A stretch of 64,000 bases of DNA from Hymenobacter gummosus (GTDB lineage Bacteria; Bacteroidota; Bacteroidia; Cytophagales; Hymenobacteraceae): positions 124,001-188,000 of the forward strand of contig NZ_RXOF01000008.1 in assembly GCF_003970915.1 (NCBI RefSeq). Reading direction: 5' to 3'. The position numbers and the translations under genes were made by a program. A model generated the notes under the pieces. It was given only the letters and a program-made list of their open reading frames with translations, had not been told where the DNA came from and searched no databases. Below are positions 31,698 through 40,933 of this stretch, piece by piece (position 1 is the stretch's first letter; each line of letters starts with the position of its first letter).

Positions 31698-33371
31698 TCA
31701 GCGGGCGTAGTAAATCCACCAGGGACCGAGGTGCTCGTGCTGGTTCAGCCCCCGCAGCAGGTAGCGGCGGCTCTGCGGCAGCTCGCCCTTGCTGAGCACC
31801 ACCGGCTGCCGGCGCAGCAGCGGGCCCAGCGCGGTGGTGTCGGCCGCATCCTGCAGGTTGATCAGGTGCTCATGCCAGCGGCCGTCGTGCTCAAACTGGG
31901 TTTCGCGCTGCAGGGCCTGGTTGCCGTCGTAGAGCGAGACGGGCAGGCGGCGCTGGGCAAAGGCCAGGGAGGGCAGCAGCTCGTTGTAAACCAGCACCGG
32001 GCGCTGCTGCAGGCCCAGCTCCTTGAGTCGCTCGGCCACCGGGCGGCTGCCGTTGGCCTGGACCTCAATCTGGCCCAACAGGGGCTTGGCGGCGGCCAGC
32101 AGCCCCACCGTGAATAGCACGGCCAGCACCAGCAGCCGCGGGGCAATGCGCACTTCTTCCCAGAACATGTGCGTGAACAGCAGCAGCAGAATGCCCGCCG
32201 CCGGCCACAGGGCCGTGGCCGGCCGTACGTTCAGCCCGAAGCCGGGGCCCAGCAGCGGCATCAGGCACAGGCCGCCCAGCACCAGCCCAAACAGGGCCAT
32301 GAAGCCCACGTACCAGCGCAGCAGCACCGCGTCGGTGCGGCGGCCGAGCAGCTCCACGGTGAGCAGGGCTACGCCGGGGAAGATGGGCAGCACGTAGAGC
32401 AGCAGCTTGGATTTGGAGAGCGAGAAGAACAGCAGCGGTACCAGCACCCACCACAGCAGCACCTGCTGCCAGCGCCGGCCCAGGCGGCGCCAGCCCGTAC
32501 GTGCCAGCTCGGTGAGCAGTGCGGCCGACCACGGCAGGGCGCCCAGCGGGGCCAGCACCAGGTAAAACCACCAGGGCTTCGCGCGGTTGAAGGTGGCCGC
32601 GTTGGCGAAGCGCTCCACCGTGTGCTTGAACAAGAAATAGTCGATAAACTCCCGGTTTTCGGCCACCAGCGCCAAGTACCAGCTCAAGCCCACCAGCGCG
32701 AACAGCAGGCCGGCCAGCAGGTGGTGCCCGCTCCAGGGGCGGCGCGGGGCGTCCTTGGTCAGGTGCAGGCTGATGAGCACCATCACGGGCAGCACCACCG
32801 CCACCGGCCCCTTGGTGAGGAAGCCCAGGCCCAGCGCCACCCAGCCCAGGTACAGCCAGCGCAGCGCCGGGCGCCCGGCGGGCGTGCAGTGGTAGCGCAG
32901 AAACGCGTAGGCCGCCAGCAGCTCCAGGGTGGCCAGGTAGGCGTCGGTGGTCACGTTCAGGGCCGAAATCAGCACCACCGGCAGCGTGCCGTAAACCACG
33001 GCGGCGGCCAGGGCGCGGCGCCGGTCGCGGGCGAAGACGAGCAGGCCCACGGCGTACACCAGCCCCACCTGCGCCAGCACGGCCAGCACCGGCAGCAGGC
33101 GCACCGCCCCGGCCGTGCCGCCAAACAAGCCCAGCCCCGCCGCCGTGAGCCAGTAGGTGAGCGGGGGCTTGTGGAAGTGCTGAATGCCCAGCAGCCGCGG
33201 GTGCAGCCAGTCGCCGCCCGTGAGCATTTCGCGCCCGATTTCGGCGTAGCGGGCCTCGCTGCTTTCGAGCACGCCCCAGGCGTTCAGATTCAGCAGGAAA
33301 GCGCCGAACAGCACCGCCAGCAGCAGCCACAGCCACAGGCGCGAAGACATCGGGGGCAAAGCAGCAGGCAT
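31698..33371 (-). CDS. GT39-family membrane glycosyltransferase (ArnT-like)
   Basis: A 557-residue polytopic membrane protein of the dolichyl-phosphate-mannose/ArnT type, which moves a sugar from a polyprenyl phosphate to lipid A, protein or glycan on the periplasmic side. Landmarks: SSEARYAEIGREML in the first loop (family acidic motif region), HPRLLGIQHFHKPPLTYW, about 11-12 hydrophobic helices, and a soluble C-terminal part (ERLKELGLQQRPVLVYNELLP). ATG 33371 or the in-frame ATG 33350 could be the start. A TAnnTTTG match lies 24 bases upstream. Confidence 0.92.
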   Translation of the reverse strand: MPAALPPMSSRLWLWLLLAVLFGAFLLNLNAWGVLESSEARYAEIGREMLTGGDWLHPRLLGIQHFHKPPLTYWLTAAGLGLFGGTAGAVRLLPVLAVLAQVGLVYAVGLLVFARDRRRALAAAVVYGTLPVVLISALNVTTDAYLATLELLAAYAFLRYHCTPAGRPALRWLYLGWVALGLGFLTKGPVAVVLPVMVLISLHLTKDAPRRPWSGHHLLAGLLFALVGLSWYLALVAENREFIDYFLFKHTVERFANAATFNRAKPWWFYLVLAPLGALPWSAALLTELARTGWRRLGRRWQQVLLWWVLVPLLFFSLSKSKLLLYVLPIFPGVALLTVELLGRRTDAVLLRWYVGFMALFGLVLGGLCLMPLLGPGFGLNVRPATALWPAAGILLLLFTHMFWEEVRIAPRLLVLAVLFTVGLLAAAKPLLGQIEVQANGSRPVAERLKELGLQQRPVLVYNELLPSLAFAQRRLPVSLYDGNQALQRETQFEHDGRWHEHLINLQDAADTTALGPLLRRQPVVLSKGELPQSRRYLLRGLNQHEHLGPWWIYYAR

Positions 33372-33394
33372 AGGCGGAAAGCTGGTACGAAGGG

Positions 33395-33402
33395 CAAAAA
33401 TA
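33395..33402 (-). promoter_or_regulatory. Candidate -7 element for the GT39 gene
   Basis: On the minus strand TATTTTTG matches TAnnTTTG exactly, 23 bases upstream of ATG 33371. No -33 TTG is evident. Confidence 0.4.
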
Positions 33403-33435
33403 GCCCAAAACCGGCCGTTCCGGCGCAGGGGCCGC

Positions 33436-34158
33436 CTAGCGCACCCGGTCCCAGACTTCGCCCGTCACCGATTCCATGCGCACGATGCCGTACTGCCGGT
33501 CGTAGTAGACGCGCCGGATGCGCGGACGGGGCAAGCCGGTAGCCGCACAAGCGCTCGGATTGCCGCCGGCGGTAAACGTCAGCACGTAGTCGTAGCGCTG
33601 CCCGCCCACGACGAGCGGCGCGTGAGGCCGCAGATTCACATCGGTGGTATCCGACTGCCATTCCAGGTCGGAGCAGCCGGGCCGGCCGAATTGGTCGGGG
33701 CTGCCGATGTACTCCAGCAAGTAGCCCGATACGCCTAGCAGGCCGCCGGTGGCCGGGGCCTTTTCCGGCAGCGGAGTATTCAGCGACACAGGCCGCTGAA
33801 ACTGGATGGAACCGTTGCCCACGTTCGCCGAGTCAGTCCGCTCAAAGCGAAAAGCCCAGGTATCGTAATAATAGCGCACCCCACTACCGCTACCCGGCAG
33901 CGGCAGCGTCGGCCCGAACACGGGGCAGCAGTCATATTCCTGTTTCAGCTTCTCATATATCCGGCTCACCCGGTACACCCGCTGCTGGCCCTGCCCGTTG
34001 CTGAAGCGCCATTCGTCGCCTTCGCGGTGCTGCATCCAGCGGCGGTCCTCGGCGCTGAACCGGAAATAAGGCGGCTCGGGCGCGTGTTTGCGGCAGCCGG
34101 TCAGCAGCAGGCCAGCCAGGACCACGAAGCAATAAAGCGGAATAGCGGTGAGGCGCAT
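33436..34158 (-). CDS. Hypothetical lipoprotein
   Basis: A 240-residue protein with a lipoprotein signal ending LLLTGC (Cys22). The mature domain is beta-rich with GDEWRFSNGQGQQRVYRV and YDYVLTFTAGGN; four Cys (CC in YDCCPVF, plus CSDL and CAAT) may form disulfides. ATG 34158 is chosen as the start of the signal peptide. No family recognised. Its upstream spacer (180 bases) is shared with the divergent SDR gene. Confidence 0.85.
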   Translation of the reverse strand: MRLTAIPLYCFVVLAGLLLTGCRKHAPEPPYFRFSAEDRRWMQHREGDEWRFSNGQGQQRVYRVSRIYEKLKQEYDCCPVFGPTLPLPGSGSGVRYYYDTWAFRFERTDSANVGNGSIQFQRPVSLNTPLPEKAPATGGLLGVSGYLLEYIGSPDQFGRPGCSDLEWQSDTTDVNLRPHAPLVVGGQRYDYVLTFTAGGNPSACAATGLPRPRIRRVYYDRQYGIVRMESVTGEVWDRVR

Positions 34159-34338
34159 AGGCAGGGCAGAATCGATGAGCTGAAGGGAGCCTGATACATG
34201 AGCTGGCAAGTGCAACGATGGTTGTATCCGGCTCAGATTTAACCCTAAACCTGAGCAGCTGCGTACTGAGTTAGTATTAAAACCGCCGGAATCAACCCCA
34301 ATTCTGTCGGTATTCATACCACCAAACCTACCTTGACC

Positions 34339-35832
34339 ATGCGAATCCTGCTCACCGGCGCCAACGGCTACATCGGCCAGCGCCTGCTGCCCCTGCTGGT
34401 GGAAGCCGGCCACGACGTGACCTGCCTGGTGCGCGACCCGCGCCGCTTCGAGCTGCCGGCCCCACTGCGCGAGCGGGTGCAGGTGGCGCAGGCCGATCTG
34501 CGCCGGCCCGATACGCTGCGCGAGCTGCCCACCGACTTCGAGGCGGCCTACTACCTGGTGCACTCCATGAGCACCAACGGCCGGGATTTCGCGCAGGTGG
34601 AGCAGCAGTCGGCCCGCCACTTCCGCCAGTACCTCGACGGCACCGCGGTGCAGCAGGTGATTTACCTCTCGGGCATTGCCAACGACGCCCACCTCTCGGA
34701 GCACCTCAGTTCCCGCCGCGGCGTGGAGGATGAGCTGGGCCGGGCCGCCCGGGCCCGGCTTACGGTGCTGCGGGCCAGCATCATCATCGGCTCGGGCTCA
34801 GCCTCGTTTGAAATCATCCGCGACCTGACGGAGAAACTGCCTGTCATGATTGGGCCGCGCTGGCTGAACTCGCGTTGCCAGCCCATCGGCGTGCGCGACA
34901 TCATGCACTACCTCACCCACGTGCTGGGCAATGCCGACTGCCTGGGCCAGACCTTCGACGTGGGCGGGCCCGACGTGCTGACCTACCGGCAGATGCTGGA
35001 GGGCTTTGCGCGGGCGCGGGGGCTGCGGCGCCGCATCATCCCGGTGCCGGTGCTCACGCCGCGGCTGTCGTCGTGGTGGCTGTTTCTGGTCACGCGTACC
35101 TCGTTTTCGCTGGCCCGCAGCCTGGTCGACTCGCTGCGCAACGACACGGTGGTGGCCCCGGCGCGCAGCATTGCGCGGGTGCTGCCCCACCGCTGCATGA
35201 CGTACCAGGAGGCGCTGCAGCTGGCCTTCCAGCGCATTGAGCAGAACGAGGTGGTGAGCAGCTGGATGGACGCGGCCAGCAGCGGCGTGGCCCGGCAGAA
35301 CTACATGGATTACGTGCAGATTCCGCAGCAGGGCATGTTTTTCGACCGACAGCAGCTGCGCTTTACCCGCCCGCCCGCGGAGGTGCTCGACAACATCTGG
35401 CGTATCGGCGGCAAGCGCGGCTGGTACAAGGTGGACTGGCTCTGGCGCGTCCGCGGCGTGCTCGATAAGCTGGTGGGCGGCGTGGGGCTGCGCCGCGGCC
35501 GCCGCTCCCCCACCGACCTGCGCCCCGGCGACCCGCTGGACTTCTGGCGGGTGCTGGTGGCTGACCGTCCCGGGCGCCGCCTGCTGCTCTACGCCGAAAT
35601 GAAGCTGCCCGGCGAGGCCTGGCTGCAGTTCCGCATCTGCCCGAACGCCGACGGCTCGCACACGCTGGAGCAGCTGGCCGCCTTCCGGCCCCGCGGGCTG
35701 GCCGGGCGCCTGTACTGGTACGCGCTGGTGCCCTTCCACTTCGTTATCTTCAAGGGCATGCTCGACAACATCGGCCACTTCGCCCCGGGCCACGCCCGCC
35801 CGACGGCCGCCGCGCACCCGCAGCCGCGCTAA
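34339..35832 (+). CDS. NAD(P)-binding SDR protein with DUF2867
   Basis: A 497-residue cytoplasmic protein. Residues 1-300 are an atypical short-chain dehydrogenase with the GANGYIGQRLLPLL cofactor loop and VHSMSTNGRDF. Residues 340-485 match DUF2867 (YKVDWLWRVRGVLDKLVGG, RRGRRSPTDLRPGDPLDFWRV), a pairing known from Bacteroidota and proteobacterial proteins once labelled nucleoside-diphosphate-sugar epimerases. ATG 34339 is preferred to TTG 34333. TACCTTGA only ten bases before the ATG could be a promoter element of a leaderless mRNA, which is weak evidence. Confidence 0.93.
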   Translation: MRILLTGANGYIGQRLLPLLVEAGHDVTCLVRDPRRFELPAPLRERVQVAQADLRRPDTLRELPTDFEAAYYLVHSMSTNGRDFAQVEQQSARHFRQYLDGTAVQQVIYLSGIANDAHLSEHLSSRRGVEDELGRAARARLTVLRASIIIGSGSASFEIIRDLTEKLPVMIGPRWLNSRCQPIGVRDIMHYLTHVLGNADCLGQTFDVGGPDVLTYRQMLEGFARARGLRRRIIPVPVLTPRLSSWWLFLVTRTSFSLARSLVDSLRNDTVVAPARSIARVLPHRCMTYQEALQLAFQRIEQNEVVSSWMDAASSGVARQNYMDYVQIPQQGMFFDRQQLRFTRPPAEVLDNIWRIGGKRGWYKVDWLWRVRGVLDKLVGGVGLRRGRRSPTDLRPGDPLDFWRVLVADRPGRRLLLYAEMKLPGEAWLQFRICPNADGSHTLEQLAAFRPRGLAGRLYWYALVPFHFVIFKGMLDNIGHFAPGHARPTAAAHPQPR

Positions 35833-36154
35833 GCCGCTGGTTTTCGCGGCCGTATTGCTTAGCTTCGGGGCCCGGGCCACAGGCTCTGGAGCGGCGGCAC
35901 TGCGAGTCAATAGCCGCGGGCCGTCAACCGTTTATCCAATCAGTGTCCTTATTCCAGCCATCTGCCCTACTGTACAAATGTCAGATTGATTTATACGCTA
36001 CCTGCTCATAGTTAGCACATTACCTTTTGGGCAACCACCCTGCTAACGTCTGATTTCCCGACCTTTTAGGCACCTGCCCGCGGGCCGGACCGCCTACCTT
36101 TTCCTGCTCGGCCGCGCCTTGGGTGTCGGCCGCCCTACGCCTATTCCCGCCGCT
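35833..36154. other. Spacer of 322 bases, no gene seen
   Basis: Starts GC-rich and becomes AT-rich between 35930 and 36070, then GC-rich again. TACCTTTT (36095-36102), one mismatch from TAnnTTTG, is 52 bases before the next ATG and may be its promoter. No coding character, palindrome or tandem repeat stands out. Confidence 0.4.
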
Positions 36155-38005
36155 ATGTCCCACCTCTCCGCTGTTCTTCTTCCTTCCTCGGTTGGCCACC
36201 ACTACTACACCACGTTTTACGTGTTGGCCTTTCTGCTAAACCAGGCCCTGCTGCTGTGGCTGGGACACCGCCGCGGCTACCCGCTGCGCTCCTGGTTGCT
36301 GCTGACCACCGGCGTCACCCTGGCTTTCATCGTGGGTACCAAGCTCATTGCCGCCCCGGGCACCGACTGGTCGGCGCTGTGGCAGCACGGGCAATGGCCC
36401 GCCGGCACGGCCCGCTCGGTGCTGGGCGGGGCCATTGGCGGGGCGCTGGCGGGGTTGGCGCTGCGCCGCTGGCTGGGCTACAGCTGGCACGCGCTGGACG
36501 TGTTCTGCCTGCCCATGGCCGCTGCCTACGCCGTGCAGTGCGTTGGCTGCCTGCTCACTGGCTGCTGCTTCGGCCACGTGGCCGACTGGGGCGTGCAGTA
36601 CGCCCCCGACACGCTGCCTTTCCTGGTGCAGGTGCAGCGCGGACTGATTCCGGCCACGGCCGCGCACTCGTTGCCGGTGGTGCCCACGCAGGCCTTGTCG
36701 GGGCTGCTGGTGCTGGCGGTGGGCGGGCTGCTGTGGGCGCTGCGCCACCGGCCCTGGGCGGGCGGCAGCTGGCGCCTGCTGCAGGTGGCCCTGCTGCTGC
36801 TGGGCCGCTTCCTTATCGAGTTCTGGCGCGACCCGGCCGGCGAGCAGGTGGGCGCTGAGCTGACCTCGGTAGCCGGCCTCACGCTAAAACAAGTGCAATG
36901 GGCCCTGCTGCCGCTGCTGCTGCTGTTTGGCTGGGGCTGGTGGCGCCGCAGCCGCCCCCGGGCCACCCTGCCGGCCGAGGTAGTGCCCGCTAATTATTCG
37001 GTGCGCAACTTGGCGGGCGTGGCCGTCATGCTGGCCCTTACGGCTGTGCTGGGGCCGGCGGCCTTTACCCTGCCCGAGGTACTGGTGGTAAAAGCCGGCC
37101 TGACGGTGGTGCTCCTGGCCGAAGTGGCGGCCCTGCTGCAACGCAGCGCCGCCGCCCCGCGCCGCCTGGGTTTGCCGCTGGGCCTGGCCTCGGCGGTCCT
37201 GCTTTTTACCAACCAGGCCCCCGCTCCCACCGATACGGCCGCAGTACGCCGCTACCTTACGCTGGGCGTGGGCGGCGTGCGCGGCGCTTACGACCAGGAC
37301 GTCGTGGACTCCGACGGCTGCGGCGGCACGACTTCACGCACGGCCTATTACCACCGCTATGCTGCCGTGGGCGGCACGGCCGAATACGGCGTGCGCAACC
37401 CCAGCCGCAACTTCCAGGCTATTGGCCTGGGCGTGTGGCGGGGCTATGAGCGCATCGGCATTCAGCAGCTCGACCCGAACGGCCCCTTCGTGACGGTGGG
37501 CGAAGACGGCTACACCCGCCGTACCATCTGGGACGTGAATCCCTACGCCGAATTCCGCACCCGTGAGGGCGGCAACTGGGAAACCGGCGTGCGGCTGGGG
37601 GTGCACGTGGGCCAAATCAGCTATACGGCCCGGGCCCTGCGCCGGGAAGAGGAAAGAGGCCTGGCCCGCCCGATTCAGTTTCTGCCCGAAGTAATGGTCT
37701 GGACCGGGGTGCGCCGCTCCCTCTACGCGCAGTTTGACATGGGCACGGGCCCCCTGGCGCTGGGCAACTACGTGACCCGCGTGGGGCTGGGCTCGGGCCT
37801 GGGCGCCCGCGACGGGGGCCACCTGCTGGCCGGCCTGGCGCTGTCCAGCCACTACCCGGGGCCGGTCATGGGCTTTCTGAGCGGACAGATTCACGTGGGC
37901 CGCAGCGGCTTGCTGCTGGAGCCCTACGCCGCCACCGACTTCGGCCGCCACTTCCAGCTGCAGGGGCAGCTGCGCTACCGCATTCCGCTGCCCGCGCGCC
38001 GCTAG
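36155..38005 (+). CDS. Lgt-like membrane domain fused to a beta-barrel-like domain
   Basis: A 616-residue protein in two parts. Residues 1-290 resemble prolipoprotein diacylglyceryl transferase: seven or so helices, a loop with GCLLTGCCFGHVADWGVQY where Lgt has its GRxGNF motif, PTQALSGL, and RFLIEFWRDP. The Lgt catalytic His and the GRxGNF Arg are not seen, so normal lipoprotein modification is unlikely. After two more helices (300-350), residues 370-616 look like an exported beta-sheet domain (YLTLGVGGVRGAYDQD, LQGQLRYRIPLP). The four-Cys cluster (GC...GCC) may bind metal. ATG 36155 is chosen by the first helix. A real Lgt is expected elsewhere. Confidence 0.82.
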   Translation: MSHLSAVLLPSSVGHHYYTTFYVLAFLLNQALLLWLGHRRGYPLRSWLLLTTGVTLAFIVGTKLIAAPGTDWSALWQHGQWPAGTARSVLGGAIGGALAGLALRRWLGYSWHALDVFCLPMAAAYAVQCVGCLLTGCCFGHVADWGVQYAPDTLPFLVQVQRGLIPATAAHSLPVVPTQALSGLLVLAVGGLLWALRHRPWAGGSWRLLQVALLLLGRFLIEFWRDPAGEQVGAELTSVAGLTLKQVQWALLPLLLLFGWGWWRRSRPRATLPAEVVPANYSVRNLAGVAVMLALTAVLGPAAFTLPEVLVVKAGLTVVLLAEVAALLQRSAAAPRRLGLPLGLASAVLLFTNQAPAPTDTAAVRRYLTLGVGGVRGAYDQDVVDSDGCGGTTSRTAYYHRYAAVGGTAEYGVRNPSRNFQAIGLGVWRGYERIGIQQLDPNGPFVTVGEDGYTRRTIWDVNPYAEFRTREGGNWETGVRLGVHVGQISYTARALRREEERGLARPIQFLPEVMVWTGVRRSLYAQFDMGTGPLALGNYVTRVGLGSGLGARDGGHLLAGLALSSHYPGPVMGFLSGQIHVGRSGLLLEPYAATDFGRHFQLQGQLRYRIPLPARR

Positions 38006-38232
38006 CTGCCCAGCCGCCGAATCAGCCACAGCAGGGCGCTGAGCAGTAGGCTTACCAGCAGCATGGAGGCCAGCGGGGCGTAGAAACGGAAGCCCGGCCG
38101 CTCGATGCGAATGTCGCCGGGCAGGCGGCCAAACCAGCCGAGCAGGGAGCCGCCGCCCAGCCAGATTATGGCCCCGAGCAGGGCCAGGCCCAGGCCGAGG
38201 ACAACGAGCAGCTTACCGACTTGAGGTGGCAT
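38002..38232 (-). CDS. DUF2905 small membrane protein
   Basis: A 76-residue protein of the DUF2905 family: GKLLVVLGLGLALLGAIIWL, GRLPGDIRIERPGFRFYAPLASMLL and a second helix (VSLLLSALLWLI). The GDIRIERPGFRFY motif is diagnostic. Two membrane segments. ATG 38232 is chosen; the longer frame has no family similarity. The stop codon overlaps the stop of the convergent gene (shared CTAG), so the two 3' ends must be read through each other. Confidence 0.93.
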   Translation of the reverse strand: MPPQVGKLLVVLGLGLALLGAIIWLGGGSLLGWFGRLPGDIRIERPGFRFYAPLASMLLVSLLLSALLWLIRRLGS

Positions 38233-38317
38233 GGGCGGTGAGATATACCCGTCGTAAACGCAACGGCGGCCGGTTTGGGTGCCCATGCGGACGCGGGCCC
38301 CAACCGGCGCCTGCCGC

Positions 38318-39427
38318 TTACTGCGGCTTGGCGTAAAAGGCTTCTACCGAGCGGGTGTAGAGGCAGTATTCGATGGGGTTCTTGATTTGGAACACCCGGG
38401 GCTCCTTGGCGCCGGCGGGCACCAGCATCAGGCTGCTCTTGCCGCTTACCCTGGCGCGTTCCAGGCCCAGCCCCTCGCGGTTGTCGAACTTCACGTCGAG
38501 GTAGTACAGATAGGGGTAAATCCAGTCGACGTAGCCGCGCTTACTGGCGCCCGAGAGGCTGCGGATTTCCAGCGCCTGGTAGTCAGTGGCAATGGCCCGC
38601 TGCAGCTCCACGGCGTTGAGCGGCTGGCCGCGCAGCACGGGCATTACGTCCCACTGCCCGTCGAGCAGCACCCACTTCTGGCGGTCGGGCAGCCAGGTTT
38701 CGAGCAGCACGTGCCCGGCCCCGCTCTCGGTGGTTTCCACGTCCTTGGTTTTCAGGCCTAGCACCCGCGCCGGCAGCCCGTAGGCGTTCAGGCAGGCCGT
38801 GGCCACGATGCCGTACTCCACGCAGCGAAACTGCTTGCCTTGTTGGGCTTCTTCCAGGATGGAAATAGCGTCCTTCCGGGTGGGCTCGTTGCTGCCGTCG
38901 TGGCGCCACTGCTGGTGCACCCAGTGCAGCAGGCGCTGGGCCCGCTCGGTGTCGTTGGCGGCGCCCTGCACCACGGCATCCAGGTGGTACTGCCGGCGCA
39001 GCTGGGCGAGGTAGGCGTTGCCGGGGCCGGTTTCGTAGCGGAAGGTGTAGGGCGCGACCGGACGCGGGCCGTCGAAGCGCAGGGGCGCGGTGCTGAAGGC
39101 GGTGGCGCGCAGCTCGGTGAGGGCGTAGCGGCCGTCGTCGAGCAGCACGTAGAACTGCTGCACGTCGCCGGGGCGCAGGCTGTAGCGCACGGAGTCGCGG
39201 TCGGTGCAGAACACCACGGTTTCCCGGGCCGCGTGCAGGGGCAGGGGCAGCACGTCGGGGCTGGCTTCGGGGGCCACCCGCCAGCTGCCGCGAATCCAGT
39301 CGCGGCCGAGGCGGTAATCGGCCCGCAGCTCGTGGGCTTTGATGACGGGCAGGCCCTGGTAGGTGGCGGATTGGGCCCGGACACCGGCGCCGACGAGCAG
39401 CAGGGCGGGCAGCAAAAGGGTTTTCAT
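38318..39427 (-). CDS. Exported transglutaminase-like protein
   Basis: A 369-residue secreted protein. Signal peptide: LLLPALLLVGAGVRAQ. The transglutaminase-like (papain-fold) triad can be placed: Cys202 in RCVEYG, His239 in GAGHVLLETW and Asp256 in LLDGQWD. Such proteins act as proteases, peptidoglycan or protein cross-linkers, or non-catalytic binding modules. N-terminal 130 residues are beta-rich. ATG 39427 starts the signal peptide. No operon partner is evident. Confidence 0.9.
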   Translation of the reverse strand: MKTLLLPALLLVGAGVRAQSATYQGLPVIKAHELRADYRLGRDWIRGSWRVAPEASPDVLPLPLHAARETVVFCTDRDSVRYSLRPGDVQQFYVLLDDGRYALTELRATAFSTAPLRFDGPRPVAPYTFRYETGPGNAYLAQLRRQYHLDAVVQGAANDTERAQRLLHWVHQQWRHDGSNEPTRKDAISILEEAQQGKQFRCVEYGIVATACLNAYGLPARVLGLKTKDVETTESGAGHVLLETWLPDRQKWVLLDGQWDVMPVLRGQPLNAVELQRAIATDYQALEIRSLSGASKRGYVDWIYPYLYYLDVKFDNREGLGLERARVSGKSSLMLVPAGAKEPRVFQIKNPIEYCLYTRSVEAFYAKPQ

Positions 39428-39555
39428 AGCGGGTCGGGCAAGGAGTGCGTTTAGAACGCCAGATGCCGCCACCGCCGCTGTAGTTGCCTGAGCAGCCGAG
39501 CTATTGTTGGCTTCCCCGGCGCCCACTGCCGGCAGCCGCCCATCCGTTCGCGCTT

Positions 39556-39894
39556 TTAGCTCACCAGCGACAGAAACACCACCGCCACCAGCACCACGAG
39601 AAGCGTGTATGCGCCCAGAGCCAGCCACTCGGCCCGCTGCTTGAAGTCGTGCGGGTAGCGCTGCCGGATGCGCTGCTGCACCCACACCGAAGCCATGAAG
39701 CCGACCAGCACCAAACCCAATGCCACCGGGCTGGGCAGCAGCTGCCGGAACATCAGCAGCAACGCCAGCAGCGGCACCAAGCCCACCAAGTAGCCCAGCA
39801 GCCGGGCACGGAACAGGGCGGCGGGCTGAATCGAGGGAGGCGGGGCGGGCGTGGGTTTGGTGGCGGGGCGCTTGGGGGGTTTCTTGGCGGGCAT
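39556..39894 (-). CDS. Small membrane protein
   Basis: A 112-residue protein with a proline/lysine-rich N-terminus (PAKKPPKRPATKPTPAPPP) and three hydrophobic helices (LLGYLVGLVPLLALLLMF, ALGLVLVGFMASVWV, ALGAYTLLVVLVAVVFLSLV). ATG 39894 is chosen; GTG at 39903 is possible. Function unknown. Confidence 0.75.
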   Translation of the reverse strand: MPAKKPPKRPATKPTPAPPPSIQPAALFRARLLGYLVGLVPLLALLLMFRQLLPSPVALGLVLVGFMASVWVQQRIRQRYPHDFKQRAEWLALGAYTLLVVLVAVVFLSLVS

Positions 39895-40069
39895 GATGCG
39901 CACTAATCAGGTGACAAAAATGAGGAGCGGTCCGCGCTACTGGTTACGGTTTTTGTTTCTGGCGCCGCTTTTTTTCCTGTTCATACGCTGCCAGCAGGTC
40001 CTGCCGGATAAGCTTCGCCGTGTGGGGCAAGGGAGCCGCGTACATACTTATCTTTTTAGGAGGGCGCCA

Positions 40070-40903
40070 TTAGTAACAGAACTTCATACTTTGCTTGCTC
40101 GCATCGAATACCCCATCGTTACTGTATCGACGGAGCAACCCACTGACGCGCAGGTACCGCAGCCGCTGTCGTAGGGTGTCGAGCTGCCCGGCGCGCAGCT
40201 GGTAGTGCACCGTTTCGTCATCCGTCGAATCCTCCAGCAAACCGTCCCGGGCCTCTACCTCCCCCGATTTCAGCTTGATCCTGTAATAGGAGCGGTAATT
40301 GTGCCCGGGGTAACCGTTGTAGCTGCTTAGCTCTATTGCGCGAGGCAGCCACCAACGCGGCTGGGCTACATAATCAATCAGGAAGCCCAACTGATAAGTC
40401 AGCACGTAATGGCGGTACATCGGCGGGCCGTATTCCGGGTCCCGATTATCCACTTCGTCTATTTCCCAGCCTTCCAGCACTGGTTTACCGTGGCGGCGGG
40501 CCAGCGTTACCGTGCGGCACAGGCCGCGGCTGCTTCGCGACAGCGGGACCTGTCGCACGAGTGGCGGGGCGGCTTCCCGATTAAAAATGACCACGTTTTG
40601 GTCGCCGGTACAGATCAACAGGTCCGTTTTGCCGTCACCGTCTATATCAGCCTTCTGCCAGGTTGGTGGAATCGTCACCCCGCAGCCCGCGCACCGCTCG
40701 CGCAAGTCCAGCTGTAGGCTATCCAGCTCAGTACTTCCTCTATGGTCCTTATTAATTCGGTATACGCTATCCAGCAACGTCTGCGCCCCGGCCACCGAAT
40801 GCACCGCCTCGATTTGCCGGCCCCAATCGGTGATGCGCTGGCCCTGCGCCTGGCCGCCGAGCAGCAGCGCCAGCAGCAAGAAGCTCCATTTACTCACGCG
40901 CAT
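40070..40903 (-). CDS. Secreted VCBS/FG-GAP-motif protein (paralogue of next gene)
   Basis: A 277-residue exported protein; signal peptide KWSFLLLALLLGGQAQGQ. It carries one calcium-binding-type motif KADIDGDGKTDLLIC, typical of FG-GAP/VCBS repeats, and a Cys pair (CAGCG) just before it. It shares length, motif position and general order with the 40934-41842 product (KADIDGNGYTDILAV), so they are tandem paralogues. ATG 40903 is chosen; the longer frame runs nearly to the upstream stop. Function unknown. Confidence 0.8.
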   Translation of the reverse strand: MRVSKWSFLLLALLLGGQAQGQRITDWGRQIEAVHSVAGAQTLLDSVYRINKDHRGSTELDSLQLDLRERCAGCGVTIPPTWQKADIDGDGKTDLLICTGDQNVVIFNREAAPPLVRQVPLSRSSRGLCRTVTLARRHGKPVLEGWEIDEVDNRDPEYGPPMYRHYVLTYQLGFLIDYVAQPRWWLPRAIELSSYNGYPGHNYRSYYRIKLKSGEVEARDGLLEDSTDDETVHYQLRAGQLDTLRQRLRYLRVSGLLRRYSNDGVFDASKQSMKFCY

Positions 40904-40933
40904 AAGTGGGTCCATTTCACTGGCTCGCACCAT

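Noticed and set aside
33436-34704. Single 422-codon protein including the region upstream of ATG 34158
   Set aside because: The upstream part is antisense to the SDR gene and has no coding character; a lipoprotein signal peptide begins exactly at ATG 34158.
39920-40174. Plus-strand 84-codon ORF with a hydrophobic N-terminus (YWLRFLFLAPLFFLFI)
   Set aside because: Its second half lies antisense to the better supported gene at 40070-40903 and has no recognisable character. The hydrophobic start is intriguing but unsupported.
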